Counted from the stretch's first letter, positions 1-8,300 are shown. The stretch: 64,000 nt of DNA from Pseudarthrobacter oxydans (GCF_030812335.1 NZ_JAUSSN010000001.1:434001-498000); one strand, 5' to 3'. Notes: generated by a model not told the origin, from the letters alone. Numbers and translations: made by a program.

Positions 1-603
1 CTCGGCTTTGAAGCGGATGTCGTGCTCGATCTCGCTCCAGGCGTGCGCGAACACGGTGCGGATCTGGCACTCGAAGAAATAGCTGCCGTTCGGCTGGACC
101 TCCGGGTTGAAGGCCTGCTGGTACTCCTTGACGGCCTCGTTCTGGATGGTCCGCAGGATCAGGTGGCGGCTGGAGTAGCCGTAGGTCCCCGACTCGATGG
201 AGCCGATGTCCTTCTCGCGGTCGCCGCGGCAGTCAAAGAGCTGGCGCTGGCGCTTGATCAGGTTGGCGACCACCGCGTTTTCCGCCGGCAGCTTCGTGAT
301 CACCCGGATGCCCACCATGTCATTCAGGGTCCGGAACGGATCCGGGAACTTCAGCACCGGCGGGCCGCCCGGTTCCAGCGGCTCCTCGATGCGGGAGATC
401 TTCTCGCGGAAGGATTCGACCGTCTTGGTGCGGCCGGTAACGAACAGCGGCGTCACCTCGGTGCCCTTGAGCATGCTCCGCAGCGTCAGCAGGACCTCGC
501 GGGTGACCAGCTTCAGGGCAGGGCGCACCCGCTCGTAGAGTTCCACGTTCTCCTGCACGGACTCGCGCAGTTTCGGGTCCAGTCGATCCCAGTTGCTCGC
601 CAT
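1..603 (-). CDS. RelA/SpoT-domain (p)ppGpp synthetase, 3' end outside window
   Basis: Only the first 201 codons are inside the window; the gene runs off the left edge. It encodes a GTP pyrophosphokinase of the RelA/SpoT nucleotidyltransferase family, which makes the alarmone (p)ppGpp in the cytoplasm. Visible motifs in order are GRTKTVESFREKI (residues 57-69), DMVGIRV (95-101) with the metal-binding Asp, YGYSSRHLIL (141-150), FECQIRT (177-183) with the catalytic Glu, and HAWSEIEHD (187-195). The synthetase domain starts almost at the N-terminus with no HD hydrolase domain ahead of it, so this is a small alarmone synthetase-type protein, not the long bifunctional Rel. It is divergent from the lipoprotein gene at 726. 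The missing C-terminus prevents subfamily assignment. Confidence 0.88.
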   Translation of the reverse strand, partial: MASNWDRLDPKLRESVQENVELYERVRPALKLVTREVLLTLRSMLKGTEVTPLFVTGRTKTVESFREKISRIEEPLEPGGPPVLKFPDPFRTLNDMVGIRVITKLPAENAVVANLIKRQRQLFDCRGDREKDIGSIESGTYGYSSRHLILRTIQNEAVKEYQQAFNPEVQPNGSYFFECQIRTVFAHAWSEIEHDIRFKAE

Positions 604-656
604 GCATCCAGCTTACGGCCGGGGTACGACGGCGGAGGGGTGACACCCCCGCCCCG

Positions 657-680
657 ACCGGCCCGGCAACCCGGGCCGGT
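657..680. repeat. 10-bp perfect inverted repeat in divergent intergenic region
   Basis: ACCGGCCCGG (657-666), a CAAC loop and CCGGGCCGGT (671-680) form a perfect palindrome between the divergent synthetase and lipoprotein genes, about 34 bp upstream of the lipoprotein -10 element. It could be an operator or only a GC-rich hairpin. Confidence 0.4.
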
Positions 681-713
681 GCCGCCTTACGCCGTGCCGC
701 GCAGCGGTCAAGG

Positions 714-719
714 TAGGCT
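714..719 (+). promoter_or_regulatory. -10 element TAGGCT, leaderless start of esterase
   Basis: TAGGCT is followed by 6 nt and then the ATG at 726, so transcription should begin at or next to the start codon. No good -35 is visible. The same arrangement recurs at many genes in this window. Confidence 0.5.
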
Positions 720-725
720 CCTCAC

Positions 726-1619
726 ATGGCTGATGTGCGGCGTCGGGCTTTGATCGCGGCCGCAGCGACGGTGACTCTGGGGGCAGTCACCGCCGCCTGT
801 TCACCGGGCCCCAAGGAGGACACTGTGAAGCGGCATAGGTACAGCTACGGCGACGATCCCAGCCAGTGGGGGGAGCTCTTCCTGCCGGAGGCCGCCGTCA
901 CCAAGGGCGTGGTGGTGGTCATCCACGGCGGCTACTGGCGCTCGCAGTACGGCGCGGAACTCGGCGAACCGCTGGCCAGGGACCTAGCGGCGCACGGTAT
1001 GGCCGCCTGGAACCTGGAGTACCGCCGGGCCGGCAACGGCGGGGGCTGGCCCCATACCTTCTCCGACGTGCTCGCCGGAATCGACAAGCTCGGCGACATC
1101 GCCACCGAACATGACCTCAGGCTCGACCGGGTCGTGGCGCTGGGACACTCCGCCGGCGGGCACCTTGCGGTCTGGGCTGCGGGACGGAGCCGCCTCTCCC
1201 AGCTCGGCGCCCCGGACGCTGACCGCCAGCTGCTGCGCAGGGACGACAAATGCGCAGTGCACCTGACCGGCGTCGTCAGCCAGTCGGGGGTGCTCAACCT
1301 CGCGGAAGCCGAACGCCTGAACCTTAGCAACGGCGCGGTCAGCAACCTGCTGGGGGGCTCCTCCGAGAAATACCCGAAACGGCATAAATATGCGGATCCG
1401 ATGAGCGCAGTGCCGTTGAAGGTCCCCGTTTATGCCGTCCACGGCACGGACGACGCCGACGTCCCCGCGAGCCTGTCCGACTCCTACACGGCGGCGGCCA
1501 AGTCCGCCGGTGCCCCGGTCCAGCTCCTGAAGGTCCCGGGCGACCATTTCGCCCTGATCGACCCGAAGGCCGCCGCCTACCGGAAGTGCCGCGAACTCGT
1601 GCAGCTTCTGCTCGGCTGA
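726..1619 (+). CDS. alpha/beta hydrolase lipoprotein (kynurenine formamidase/BD-FAE-like esterase)
   Basis: A 297-aa exported serine esterase. The N-terminus has an RRR motif (5-7), a hydrophobic stretch and a Cys at 25 (VTAAC), consistent with a lipoprotein signal, possibly Tat-dependent, although the Thr at -3 is not ideal for a lipobox. The mature part has the HGGYW oxyanion motif (67-71), GHSAGG nucleophile elbow (Ser142), an acidic HGTDDAD segment (240-246) and the catalytic His in GDHFALID (274). This layout resembles the BD-FAE/arylformamidase group. The real substrate cannot be read from sequence. It is monocistronic and apparently leaderless. Confidence 0.82.
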   Translation: MADVRRRALIAAAATVTLGAVTAACSPGPKEDTVKRHRYSYGDDPSQWGELFLPEAAVTKGVVVVIHGGYWRSQYGAELGEPLARDLAAHGMAAWNLEYRRAGNGGGWPHTFSDVLAGIDKLGDIATEHDLRLDRVVALGHSAGGHLAVWAAGRSRLSQLGAPDADRQLLRRDDKCAVHLTGVVSQSGVLNLAEAERLNLSNGAVSNLLGGSSEKYPKRHKYADPMSAVPLKVPVYAVHGTDDADVPASLSDSYTAAAKSAGAPVQLLKVPGDHFALIDPKAAAYRKCRELVQLLLG

Positions 1620-1649
1620 AGCCCGTCCGCCGCGGCCGCCGCCCGGTGG

Positions 1650-1655
1650 TAGCGT
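1650..1655 (+). promoter_or_regulatory. -10 element TAGCGT, leaderless start of trkH-like gene
   Basis: TAGCGT lies 7 nt before ATG 1663. It favours that ATG over the in-frame GTG at 1654, which falls inside the -10 element itself. Confidence 0.5.
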
Positions 1656-1662
1656 GGCGCCT

Positions 1663-3054
1663 ATGCAAGTCGAAGTTCCCGAGGTTCCGCGCGCCCTGGC
1701 TTCGGGCGTCACCCGGTTCCTCCGCGTGGTCGCGCCGCGCCACCCGGCCCAGGTGATTGTGCTGGGCTTCGCCGCTGCCGTCGCCGTCGGGACCGGGCTG
1801 CTGCTGCTCCCGATGGCCAAGGCCAGCGGGGGCGGGGCCAGCCTGCTGGAGGCGCTGTTCACCGCCACCTCCGCCGTCTGCGTCACCGGCCTGATCACCG
1901 TGGACACCCCCGTCTTCTGGAGCAGCTTCGGCCAGGTGGTCATCCTGGTCCTCATCCAGATCGGCGGCTTCGGCGTGATGTCCTTCGGCACACTGCTCGG
2001 GGTCCTGACCGCCCGCCGGCTGGGCCTGAAGTCCCGGATATCCGCCGCTGCCGAGACGAAAAGCAGCGGCTTCGGTGACGTGCGCCGCGTGCTGGTCGGC
2101 GTCCTGCGGATCAGCGTGGTGGTGGAAGCAGTGCTGGCGCTGATCCTCACGGTCCGCTTTATGGCCGGGTACGGCTACCCGCTGGGCGAGGCGGTCTGGC
2201 ACGGCGTGTTCCACTCCATCTCGTCCTTTAACAACGCAGGCTTCGCCCTGTACTCGGACAACCTGATGGGGTTCGTCGGCGATCCCTGGATCTGCCTGCC
2301 GATCGCCGCCGCCGTCATTATCGGCGGACTCGGATTCCCGGTCCTCTTCGAACTGGGCCGGCAGTACCGGCGTCCCATCCACTGGAGCATGAACACCAAA
2401 CTCGTCCTCGTCGGCTCGGGCACCCTCCTCGCCGGAGGGACCATCTTCCTCACCGCCGTCGAATGGGCCAACCCGGCAACCCTGGGCGGCCTCCATCCGG
2501 CCGAGCGCATGCTGGCCGGTTTTTTCCAGTCCGTCATTACCCGCACCGCAGGCTTCAACAGCATCGACATCGCCCAGATGAACCCCGTGTCCTGGCTGGG
2601 CATGGACATCATGATGTTCATTGGCGGCGGCCCGGCCGGTACGGCCGGCGGCCTGAAAATCACCACGTTCGCCGTGCTCTTCTTCATCCTCAGCACCGAG
2701 CTGCAGGGCGGAACGGCCGTGAACATCTTCGGCAAGCGCCTGTCCCGTGCGGTGCACCGCCAGGCCATTACCGTGGTGCTGCTGGCGATCGCCCTCGTCA
2801 CCGGCTCCACGATGTTCCTGATGCTGATCACCGACTTCGGGCAGGAACGGATCCTGTTCGAGGTCATTTCGGCCTTCGCCACGGTCGGGTTGTCCACCGG
2901 CATCACCGCCGGCATGCCGCCCGCCGGTCAGCTCGTGCTGATCATGCTCATGTTCGTCGGCAGGCTGGGTCCGGTCACGCTCGGCGCAGCCCTGGCGCTG
3001 CGCGAACGACCCCTGCTCTACGAGTACCCTAAGGAAAGGCCCCTCATTGGCTAG
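1663..3054 (+). CDS. TrkH/KtrB-family potassium uptake channel subunit
   Basis: A 463-aa integral membrane protein that forms the K+-conducting pore of a Trk/Ktr uptake system. The superfamily of K+ transporters carries four pore loops with selectivity-filter glycines. Matching segments here are TSAVCVTGL, FNNAGFALYSDN, TRTAGFNSID and SAFATVGLSTGI. The start is set at ATG 1663 because the -10 hexamer lies 7 nt upstream; GTG 1654 is an alternative. The stop codon overlaps the start of the cytosolic regulatory subunit by 8 bp, so the pair is translationally coupled and forms one K+ uptake system. Confidence 0.93.
   Translation: MQVEVPEVPRALASGVTRFLRVVAPRHPAQVIVLGFAAAVAVGTGLLLLPMAKASGGGASLLEALFTATSAVCVTGLITVDTPVFWSSFGQVVILVLIQIGGFGVMSFGTLLGVLTARRLGLKSRISAAAETKSSGFGDVRRVLVGVLRISVVVEAVLALILTVRFMAGYGYPLGEAVWHGVFHSISSFNNAGFALYSDNLMGFVGDPWICLPIAAAVIIGGLGFPVLFELGRQYRRPIHWSMNTKLVLVGSGTLLAGGTIFLTAVEWANPATLGGLHPAERMLAGFFQSVITRTAGFNSIDIAQMNPVSWLGMDIMMFIGGGPAGTAGGLKITTFAVLFFILSTELQGGTAVNIFGKRLSRAVHRQAITVVLLAIALVTGSTMFLMLITDFGQERILFEVISAFATVGLSTGITAGMPPAGQLVLIMLMFVGRLGPVTLGAALALRERPLLYEYPKERPLIG
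3031..3039 (+). promoter_or_regulatory. Strong RBS fixing a TTG start
   Basis: AAGGAAAGG ends 7 nt before TTG 3047 and lies inside the end of the trkH-like gene. It supports the TTG start of the TrkA-type subunit. Confidence 0.7.
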
Positions 3055-3742
3055 GAACATCTTCTCGTCCCACTCCGCTGCCGCCAGTGACAAGGCGTCC
3101 TCCGTGGTGGTCATCGGCCTCGGCCGTTTCGGCGGCTCGCTGGCACTGGAACTGGAAGCGCAGGGTACCGAGGTGCTCGGCATCGACGCCAGCGACGAAA
3201 TCGTCCAGTCCTACAACGGGCGCCTCACCCACGTGGTTAGGGCCGACTCCACCAAGGAAGAGGTGCTGCGCCAGCTCTCGGTCCATGAATTTGACCGTGC
3301 CGTGGTCGGCATCGGCTCGGACATCGAAGCCAGCATCCTGACCACCTCCCGGATCCTGAAATTCCAGCGTCCCCAGATCTGGGCGAAGGCCATCAGCGAA
3401 CCGCACGCCGAGATCCTCGGCCAGCTCGGCGTCGAGCACGTCATCCGTCCCGAACACGACATGGGCAAGCGCGTCGCGCACCTGGTCCTGGGCTCGATCC
3501 TTGACTACGTGGAATTCGAGGACGACTTTGTCATGATCCGCACCAGCCCGCCCTCCGCCGCCCGCGACCGGCCGCTGGGCGTCCTCGGACTCCGGGAAAA
3601 ATACGGCATCACCATCGTGGCGGTCAAACGCCCCGGCGGCACCTGGGGCCACACCACGGCGCAGACAGTGCTCTACGACGACGACCAGATCATCGTCCAG
3701 GGCAGCAAAGCCAAGGCCGAACGGTTCAGCACCATGCAATGA
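3047..3742 (+). CDS. TrkA/KtrA-family potassium uptake regulatory subunit (RCK)
   Basis: A 231-aa cytosolic gating subunit for the upstream TrkH-type channel. The N-terminal RCK domain is a Rossmann fold with VVVIGLGRFGGSLALELE (GxGxxG) and an acidic residue closing strand 2 (GIDAS), which binds NAD(H) or adenine nucleotides in this family. The C-terminal third, from about residue 140, matches an RCK_C/TrkA-C domain (PLGVLGLREKYGITIVAVKR). The start is TTG, fixed by a strong Shine-Dalgarno, and overlaps the upstream stop by 8 bp. Length is normal for single-RCK KtrA proteins. Confidence 0.93.
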   Translation: MARNIFSSHSAAASDKASSVVVIGLGRFGGSLALELEAQGTEVLGIDASDEIVQSYNGRLTHVVRADSTKEEVLRQLSVHEFDRAVVGIGSDIEASILTTSRILKFQRPQIWAKAISEPHAEILGQLGVEHVIRPEHDMGKRVAHLVLGSILDYVEFEDDFVMIRTSPPSAARDRPLGVLGLREKYGITIVAVKRPGGTWGHTTAQTVLYDDDQIIVQGSKAKAERFSTMQ

Positions 3743-3747
3743 CCCAC

Positions 3748-3753
3748 TAGACT
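3748..3753 (+). promoter_or_regulatory. -10 element of nhaA promoter
   Basis: TAGACT, with a weak -35-like TTCAGC 17 bp upstream (3725-3730), predicts transcription starting near 3760. The RNA would then begin exactly at the structured leader. Confidence 0.5.
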
Positions 3754-3759
3754 GGGTTG

Positions 3760-3820
3760 CAGGTGCGCCGGGAAGTCTGGTCGGCATAGTTCTGTCGACC
3801 CAAATTTTAGGACTCCCCGC
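3760..3820 (+). promoter_or_regulatory. Structured 5' leader of nhaA, candidate riboswitch
   Basis: This 61-nt leader contains nested and competing helices: CCGG/CTGG around a GAAGT loop (3769-3780), the alternative GCCG/CGGC, and GGTCG (3779-3783) with CGACC (3796-3800). GGGAAGTCT (3770-3778) can also pair with GGACTCCC (3810-3817), covering the AGGA Shine-Dalgarno (3809-3812) with eight pairs and one bulged A. Mutually exclusive folds, one of which hides the ribosome site, suggest translational control. Li+ and Na+ riboswitches are known upstream of nhaA in other bacteria. I cannot assign this element to a named family. Confidence 0.5.
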
Positions 3821-5170
3821 ATGAGCCCCACACCCCCTCCCACCCGGCCGCGTCTGACCATCTTCGGCCGTGGCAGCTACGCCGAATCCCTCCGGATCGG
3901 CGAGATCCTCCGCAAGGAAACCGTCGGCGGCGCCCTCCTGGTGGCCGCCGCGGTGATCGCCCTGATCTGGGCCAACTCGCCGGTTTCCGAGAGCTACTTC
4001 GCCCTGCGGGACTTCAAGTTCGGCTACGAACCCTGGCACCTGGAACTGAGCCTGGGCGCCTGGGCGGCGGACGGGCTGCTGGCGATCTTCTTCTTCCTGG
4101 TCGGCCTCGAACTCAAACGCGAGTTCATCGCCGGGGACCTGCGGCAGCTGAACAAATCGATCGTTCCGGTCGCCGCTGCCGCCGGCGGCGTCGCCATCCC
4201 GGCCGTGATCTACGCCGTCGTCAACCTCGCAAGCCCGGAGACCCTGCGCGGCTGGGCGATCCCCACCGCCACCGACATCGCCTTCGCCGTCGCCGTGCTG
4301 GCTATCATCGGCTCGCACCTGCCCAGCGCCCTGCGGATCTTCCTGCTGACCCTGGCCGTCGTGGACGACCTGATCGCCATCACCATCATCGCCATCTTCT
4401 ACACCAGTGACCTGCAGCCGATGCCGCTGCTGCTGGCCCTGATTCCGCTGGGCATCTACACCTACCTGGCGCACAAGTACCGGCGCTTCTTCAAAATCCA
4501 GGCCTCGGCGGCGTGGCTGATTCTGCTGCCGCTGGGCGCGGTCACGTGGGCCCTGGTCCACGCCTCGGGGATCCACGCCACAGTCGCAGGTGTGCTGCTC
4601 GGCTTCGCCATCCCGGTCCTGCGCTCCAAGACCAGCGGCGGACCGGACGCCGGTCCGGGACTCGCGGAGGTCTTCGAACACCGCTTCCGTCCGATCTCGG
4701 CCGGCGTCGCCGTCCCGATCTTCGCATTCTTCTCCGCGGGTGTGGCCGTGGGCGGCTGGGAAGGACTGGGATCGGCGCTGACCGACCCGGTGGCTGTCGG
4801 CATCATCTTGGCGCTGGTTCTCGGCAAGCCGATCGGCATCATGGGTACCACCTGGCTGCTCACCAAGGTCACCAAGGCCCGGCTGGACACCAGCTTCAAG
4901 TGGATCGACGTCTTCGGGGTGTCCCTGTTGGCCGGCATCGGTTTCACCGTCTCGCTCCTGGTCGCCGAGTTGAGCTTCGGCCACGGCAGCCTGCACGACG
5001 ACCATGCCAAGGTGGGCATCCTCGCGGCCTCCGTGCTGGCAGCCCTGCTGGCAACGGTGGTGCTGCGGACCCGGAACCGGCAGTACCGCCAGGCCGAAGA
5101 AGCGGAGAAGGTCGACGCGGACATGGACGGAATTCCCGACGTCTACCAGCAGGACGACCCCGCCCGGTAG
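3821..5170 (+). CDS. nhaA: NhaA-family Na+/H+ antiporter
   Basis: A 449-aa membrane antiporter exchanging internal Na+ (or Li+) for external protons. Family hallmarks include [29 protein letters not shown] and [10 protein letters not shown], where the tandem Asp (about residue 183) corresponds to the ion-binding Asp163/Asp164 of E. coli NhaA. About 11-12 hydrophobic segments are visible. The start ATG has AGGA 8 nt upstream. The hydrophilic C-terminal tail carries DADMDGIPD, a DxDxDGxxD loop of the kind that binds Ca2+ in thrombospondin type-3/EF-hand-like repeats. The gene follows the K+ uptake pair, giving a small cation-homeostasis cluster. Confidence 0.95.
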   Translation: MSPTPPPTRPRLTIFGRGSYAESLRIGEILRKETVGGALLVAAAVIALIWANSPVSESYFALRDFKFGYEPWHLELSLGAWAADGLLAIFFFLVGLELKREFIAGDLRQLNKSIVPVAAAAGGVAIPAVIYAVVNLASPETLRGWAIPTATDIAFAVAVLAIIGSHLPSALRIFLLTLAVVDDLIAITIIAIFYTSDLQPMPLLLALIPLGIYTYLAHKYRRFFKIQASAAWLILLPLGAVTWALVHASGIHATVAGVLLGFAIPVLRSKTSGGPDAGPGLAEVFEHRFRPISAGVAVPIFAFFSAGVAVGGWEGLGSALTDPVAVGIILALVLGKPIGIMGTTWLLTKVTKARLDTSFKWIDVFGVSLLAGIGFTVSLLVAELSFGHGSLHDDHAKVGILAASVLAALLATVVLRTRNRQYRQAEEAEKVDADMDGIPDVYQQDDPAR

Positions 5171-5202
5171 TCCCGCCGGGCGGCGACGGTCTGCCGCCAG
5201 TA

Positions 5203-5239
5203 TCAGGGGTTGCGCTCATACCCCTGGGGGTTTGATCAT
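5203..5239 (+). promoter_or_regulatory. Promoter with CsoR/CstR-like operator
   Basis: TTGCGC (5210-5215) and GATCAT (5234-5239) are 18 bp apart and could be -35 and -10. The spacer contains ATACCCCTGGGGGTTT (5218-5233), a palindromic ACCCC-TG-GGGGT core. A second, overlapping inverted repeat pairs CAGGGGT (5204-5210) with ACCCCTG (5220-5226). ATACCCC...GGGGTAT-type palindromes are operators of CsoR-family repressors, including the persulfide sensor CstR. The downstream gene is a persulfide dioxygenase type, which fits. Confidence 0.5.
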
Positions 5240-5297
5240 GGAGTGTGCGCAGCCGACGGCCTCGCCCGGTTGTGCCCTGACCAGCCAGGAGCGAATC

Positions 5298-6671
5298 ATG
5301 GACGTCATTGTCATTGAGACCACCCAACTCGGGGACCGCAGCTACCTCGTCCATGACGGCTCCGTGGCGCTGGTCATTGACCCGCAGCGGGACACGGACC
5401 GCGTCGATGCGGCCGCCCGCGACGCCGGCGTCATCATCACCCACGTCGCCGAGACGCACGTCCACAACGACTACCTCACCGGCGGCCTGGAACTGGCCCG
5501 CGCACACGGCGCGAGCTACCTCGTGAACGCCGCAGACCCGGTGACATTCGAGCGGCAGCCGATCACGGACGGGCAGACCGTCCGGGTCGGTGCGTTGATG
5601 GTCAAGGCTGTCGCCACCCCCGGCCACACCCACACCCACCTGTCCTTCATCGTGGACGACGGCGGGCGGCAGGCCGTCTTCTCCGGCGGAAGCCTGCTCT
5701 ACGGCTCGGTCGGCCGCACGGACCTTGTCGGCGCCGAGGACACCCTCGGCCTGACGCATGACCAGTACACCTCGGTGCACCGGCTGGTCGACGAGGCCGC
5801 GCCCGACGCCGCCCTGTTCCCGACCCACGGGTTCGGTTCCTTCTGCTCCTCCGGCCCGGCCAGCCGCGCCGGATCCTCCACCATCGGCGAACAGCTCACC
5901 AGCAACCACGCCCTCACGGACCCTGACGAGGACCACTTCGTCCAGGAACTCATCGCGAACCTCACGGCCTACCCCTCCTACTACGCCCACATGGGGGTCA
6001 CCAACACCGCCGGCCCCGGCCCGGCGGACCTGACCGTGCCGGAGTCCCTCGACGCCGCCGAGCTGATCCGCCGGCTGGAGGACGGCGAGTGGGTCGTGGA
6101 CCTGCGCCGCCGTGTGGCGTTCGCCAGCTACCACCTGCTGGGCAGCGTCAGCTTCGAATACGGCACCAGCTTCAGCACTTACCTGGGCTGGATCCTGCCC
6201 TGGGGGGAGCAGTTGACCCTCGTCGGATCCCGCGACGACGTCGAAAAGGCCATCCGCGACCTTTCCCGGATCGGCATCGACTCCCCGGACGCCGCCCTCG
6301 GAACGGACCCGCACACGCTGGCGCCCCGCGCCGCCCTCGCCTCCTACCCCCGCGTGGGCTGGGACGGCGTGCTCGCCGGGAAGGCTCCCGGGGACACCGT
6401 CGTGGACGTGCGGCGGGCCGACGAATTCGCCGCCTCGCGGGTGGCCGGGGCGGTCAACGTCCCGCTCCATGAACTTCTGCGGCGGCTCGATTCCGTGCCC
6501 GCCGGAAAACTGTGGGTGCACTGCAGCACGGGCTACCGGGCAGGCACCGCGGCGAGCCTGCTGCAGCGCGCCGGCAGGGACGTAGTCCACATCGACGCGA
6601 AATTCGTCGACGCCGGCCCCGCCGGAATCGCGGTGGACAACGCCCCGGTCTCCGCGGCCACCCCGGCCTGA
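5298..6671 (+). CDS. MBL-fold persulfide dioxygenase-like/rhodanese fusion (CstB-like)
   Basis: A 457-aa protein with an N-terminal metallo-beta-lactamase domain (about 1-250) and two rhodanese domains. The MBL motif is THVHNDYLTGG (the usual THxHxDH with Tyr last), followed by the metal His in TPGHTHTH. The first rhodanese domain (about 255-345) has no obvious active-site Cys. The second (about 360-450) has the persulfide-forming Cys in HCSTGYRAG. The architecture matches CstB-type proteins, which oxidise low-molecular-weight persulfides and sulfurtransfer products in sulfide detoxification. The start is ATG 5298, behind an AGGAG-like site. Regulation by the upstream CsoR-like operator is inferred. 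Confidence 0.86.
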   Translation: MDVIVIETTQLGDRSYLVHDGSVALVIDPQRDTDRVDAAARDAGVIITHVAETHVHNDYLTGGLELARAHGASYLVNAADPVTFERQPITDGQTVRVGALMVKAVATPGHTHTHLSFIVDDGGRQAVFSGGSLLYGSVGRTDLVGAEDTLGLTHDQYTSVHRLVDEAAPDAALFPTHGFGSFCSSGPASRAGSSTIGEQLTSNHALTDPDEDHFVQELIANLTAYPSYYAHMGVTNTAGPGPADLTVPESLDAAELIRRLEDGEWVVDLRRRVAFASYHLLGSVSFEYGTSFSTYLGWILPWGEQLTLVGSRDDVEKAIRDLSRIGIDSPDAALGTDPHTLAPRAALASYPRVGWDGVLAGKAPGDTVVDVRRADEFAASRVAGAVNVPLHELLRRLDSVPAGKLWVHCSTGYRAGTAASLLQRAGRDVVHIDAKFVDAGPAGIAVDNAPVSAATPA

Positions 6672-6727
6672 ACGAAACACCCGCGCACCGAAACACTGGG
6701 GCGCCGGCCCGCGTTCTCTGGCAGAGT

Positions 6728-7738
6728 ATGAGCATGCTCACAGTAATTGGCGAGGGCCTGGTCGATGTCGTCCAGCGTTCCTCCGGTATCCAGGCCCATG
6801 TCGGCGGCAGCCCCCTCAACGTCGCCGTCGGGCTGGCCCGGCTGGACCATCCGGTGCAGTTCATCGGCCGCTACGGACGCGACGCCTACGGCGAATCGGT
6901 GGCCGCCCACCTGAAATCCAGCTCGGTGCTGCTTCCGCTGGCCCCGGACGAACTCCCCACCTCCGTGGCGACCGCCCTGATCGACGACGACGGCGCCGCC
7001 AGCTACACCTTCGAGCTCGCCTGGGAACTGCCCGGGCTCGCGGACCGGCTGCCGTTCATGCTGCAGGCGACGACGCTCCTGCATACCGGTTCGATCGCCA
7101 CCATGCTGGCTCCCGGTGCCGCCGAGGTGCTCGTCGCCGTCGAGTATGCCCATCCCTCGGCGACCATTAGCTTCGACCCCAACTGCCGGCCCAGCATCAT
7201 CACCGATGTGGACTACGCGCGCCGGCAGGCGGAGAAGTTCGTCACCCTGTCGGACGTGGTCAAGGCCTCGGACGAGGATCTCGAATGGCTCTACCCCGGC
7301 GAGGATCCGCTGGACTCGGCCCGGCGCTGGCTGAAACTCGGCGGCTCGGAGGGCCCGGCGATGGTGGTGGTCACCCGCGGCGCCGAAGGGCCCTGGGGCG
7401 CGAATGCCGCCGGCGAGGCGCACTTCGCGGCGCCGTCCGTGAAGGTCGCGGACACCGTCGGCGCCGGGGACTCCTTCATGGCAGCGCTGCTTTCCGGCGT
7501 GGTGGACCTGGGCCTGGCGGGGGCGCAGAACCGCAAGGACCTGCGTGAGCTCTCGTCCGAAAGCCTCCGCGACCTCCTCGCCCACGCCGCCTGGGCCGCC
7601 GCCGTCACCGTGTCCCGGGCCGGCGCCAACCCGCCCACCCGGGCGGAACTGACCCGGATGGAACTGCGCGGCCAGGCTCTCCGCCCCACCGACGCCGCGC
7701 TCATCGACCCTGAAAGTGCAGAACTCCCCAGCAACTGA
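6728..7738 (+). CDS. PfkB-family carbohydrate kinase (fructokinase-like)
   Basis: A 336-aa ribokinase-fold sugar kinase phosphorylating a sugar or sugar-like substrate with ATP. PfkB signature 1 is GGSPLNVAVGLARL near the N-terminus. Signature 2 is DTVGAGDSFMAALLSG near residue 250, where the GAGD Asp is the catalytic base. The closest textbook relatives are fructokinases, but specificity cannot be read. The start is ATG 6728 (MSMLTV); ATG 6734 is possible because CAGAGT lies exactly 6 nt before it, in the leaderless arrangement. It is followed after 9 bp by the PEBP gene, probably in the same transcript. Confidence 0.9.
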   Translation: MSMLTVIGEGLVDVVQRSSGIQAHVGGSPLNVAVGLARLDHPVQFIGRYGRDAYGESVAAHLKSSSVLLPLAPDELPTSVATALIDDDGAASYTFELAWELPGLADRLPFMLQATTLLHTGSIATMLAPGAAEVLVAVEYAHPSATISFDPNCRPSIITDVDYARRQAEKFVTLSDVVKASDEDLEWLYPGEDPLDSARRWLKLGGSEGPAMVVVTRGAEGPWGANAAGEAHFAAPSVKVADTVGAGDSFMAALLSGVVDLGLAGAQNRKDLRELSSESLRDLLAHAAWAAAVTVSRAGANPPTRAELTRMELRGQALRPTDAALIDPESAELPSN

Positions 7739-7747
7739 AAGGCAGCC

Positions 7748-8260
7748 ATGGCACACCACGATGCCCCGTCCTTCCGCGTCAGCAGTGAGTCATTCCAGGA
7801 CGGCCAATCCCTGCCGCCGGCCCAGCGCGGAGCCTCGACCGGGGCCGGGGCCAAGGACGAGTCCCCGCAGCTGAGCTGGAGCGGCGCCCCCGCCGGAACC
7901 CGGGGCTACGCCGTCACCATGTTCGACCCCGACGCCCCCGGCCACGGAGGTTTCTGGCACTGGGCCGTGCTGGACCTCCCCGCGGACCTCACGTCCCTGC
8001 CGGCCGGAGCAGGCTCACGCCAGGGCGGACATCTGCCGCCCGGCGCCTTCCAGCTCAAGAACGACGGCGGCACCACCGGCTACATGGGGGCCGCGCCGCC
8101 CCGGGGCCACGGCCCGCACCGGTACGTCGTCACGGTCCACGCGCTCGACGTCGCGCACTCCGGGCTCGACGCCGGCGCCCGACCCGCGAAGCTGGAAGCC
8201 AAGCTCGCCCCGCACACTCTGGCCCGGGCAAGCCTGACCGGGATCTACGAACGCCACTAG
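7748..8260 (+). CDS. YbhB/YbcL-family PEBP (Raf kinase inhibitor-like) protein
   Basis: A 170-aa cytosolic phosphatidylethanolamine-binding-protein fold. Conserved elements are the ligand-pocket segment FDPDAPGHGGFWHWAV (DPDAP and HW), LPAGA, and the PPRGHGPHRYVVTVHALD strand with GxHRY, typical of bacterial YbhB. The molecular role of bacterial members is poorly known. It follows the sugar kinase by 9 bp, with AAAGGCAG as the probable ribosome site, so the two genes may be co-transcribed, although no functional link is evident. Confidence 0.9.
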   Translation: MAHHDAPSFRVSSESFQDGQSLPPAQRGASTGAGAKDESPQLSWSGAPAGTRGYAVTMFDPDAPGHGGFWHWAVLDLPADLTSLPAGAGSRQGGHLPPGAFQLKNDGGTTGYMGAAPPRGHGPHRYVVTVHALDVAHSGLDAGARPAKLEAKLAPHTLARASLTGIYERH

Positions 8261-8300
8261 GCCCGGGCAGCCGCCGGAAACCGCACCGGCACCGCCAACG

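Noticed and set aside
3761..3800. Cobalamin riboswitch, because of GGGAAG and GGTG-like fragments
   Set aside because: The element is too short and lacks the B12-box GCCACTG and the GAATCC core, and nhaA is not a B12 gene.
5448..5482. Loss of a metal ligand in the MBL protein (THVHNDY instead of THxHxDH)
   Set aside because: Tyr at this place is, to my knowledge, normal in this MBL-rhodanese subfamily, and the remaining ligands are intact, so it is not treated as a broken enzyme.
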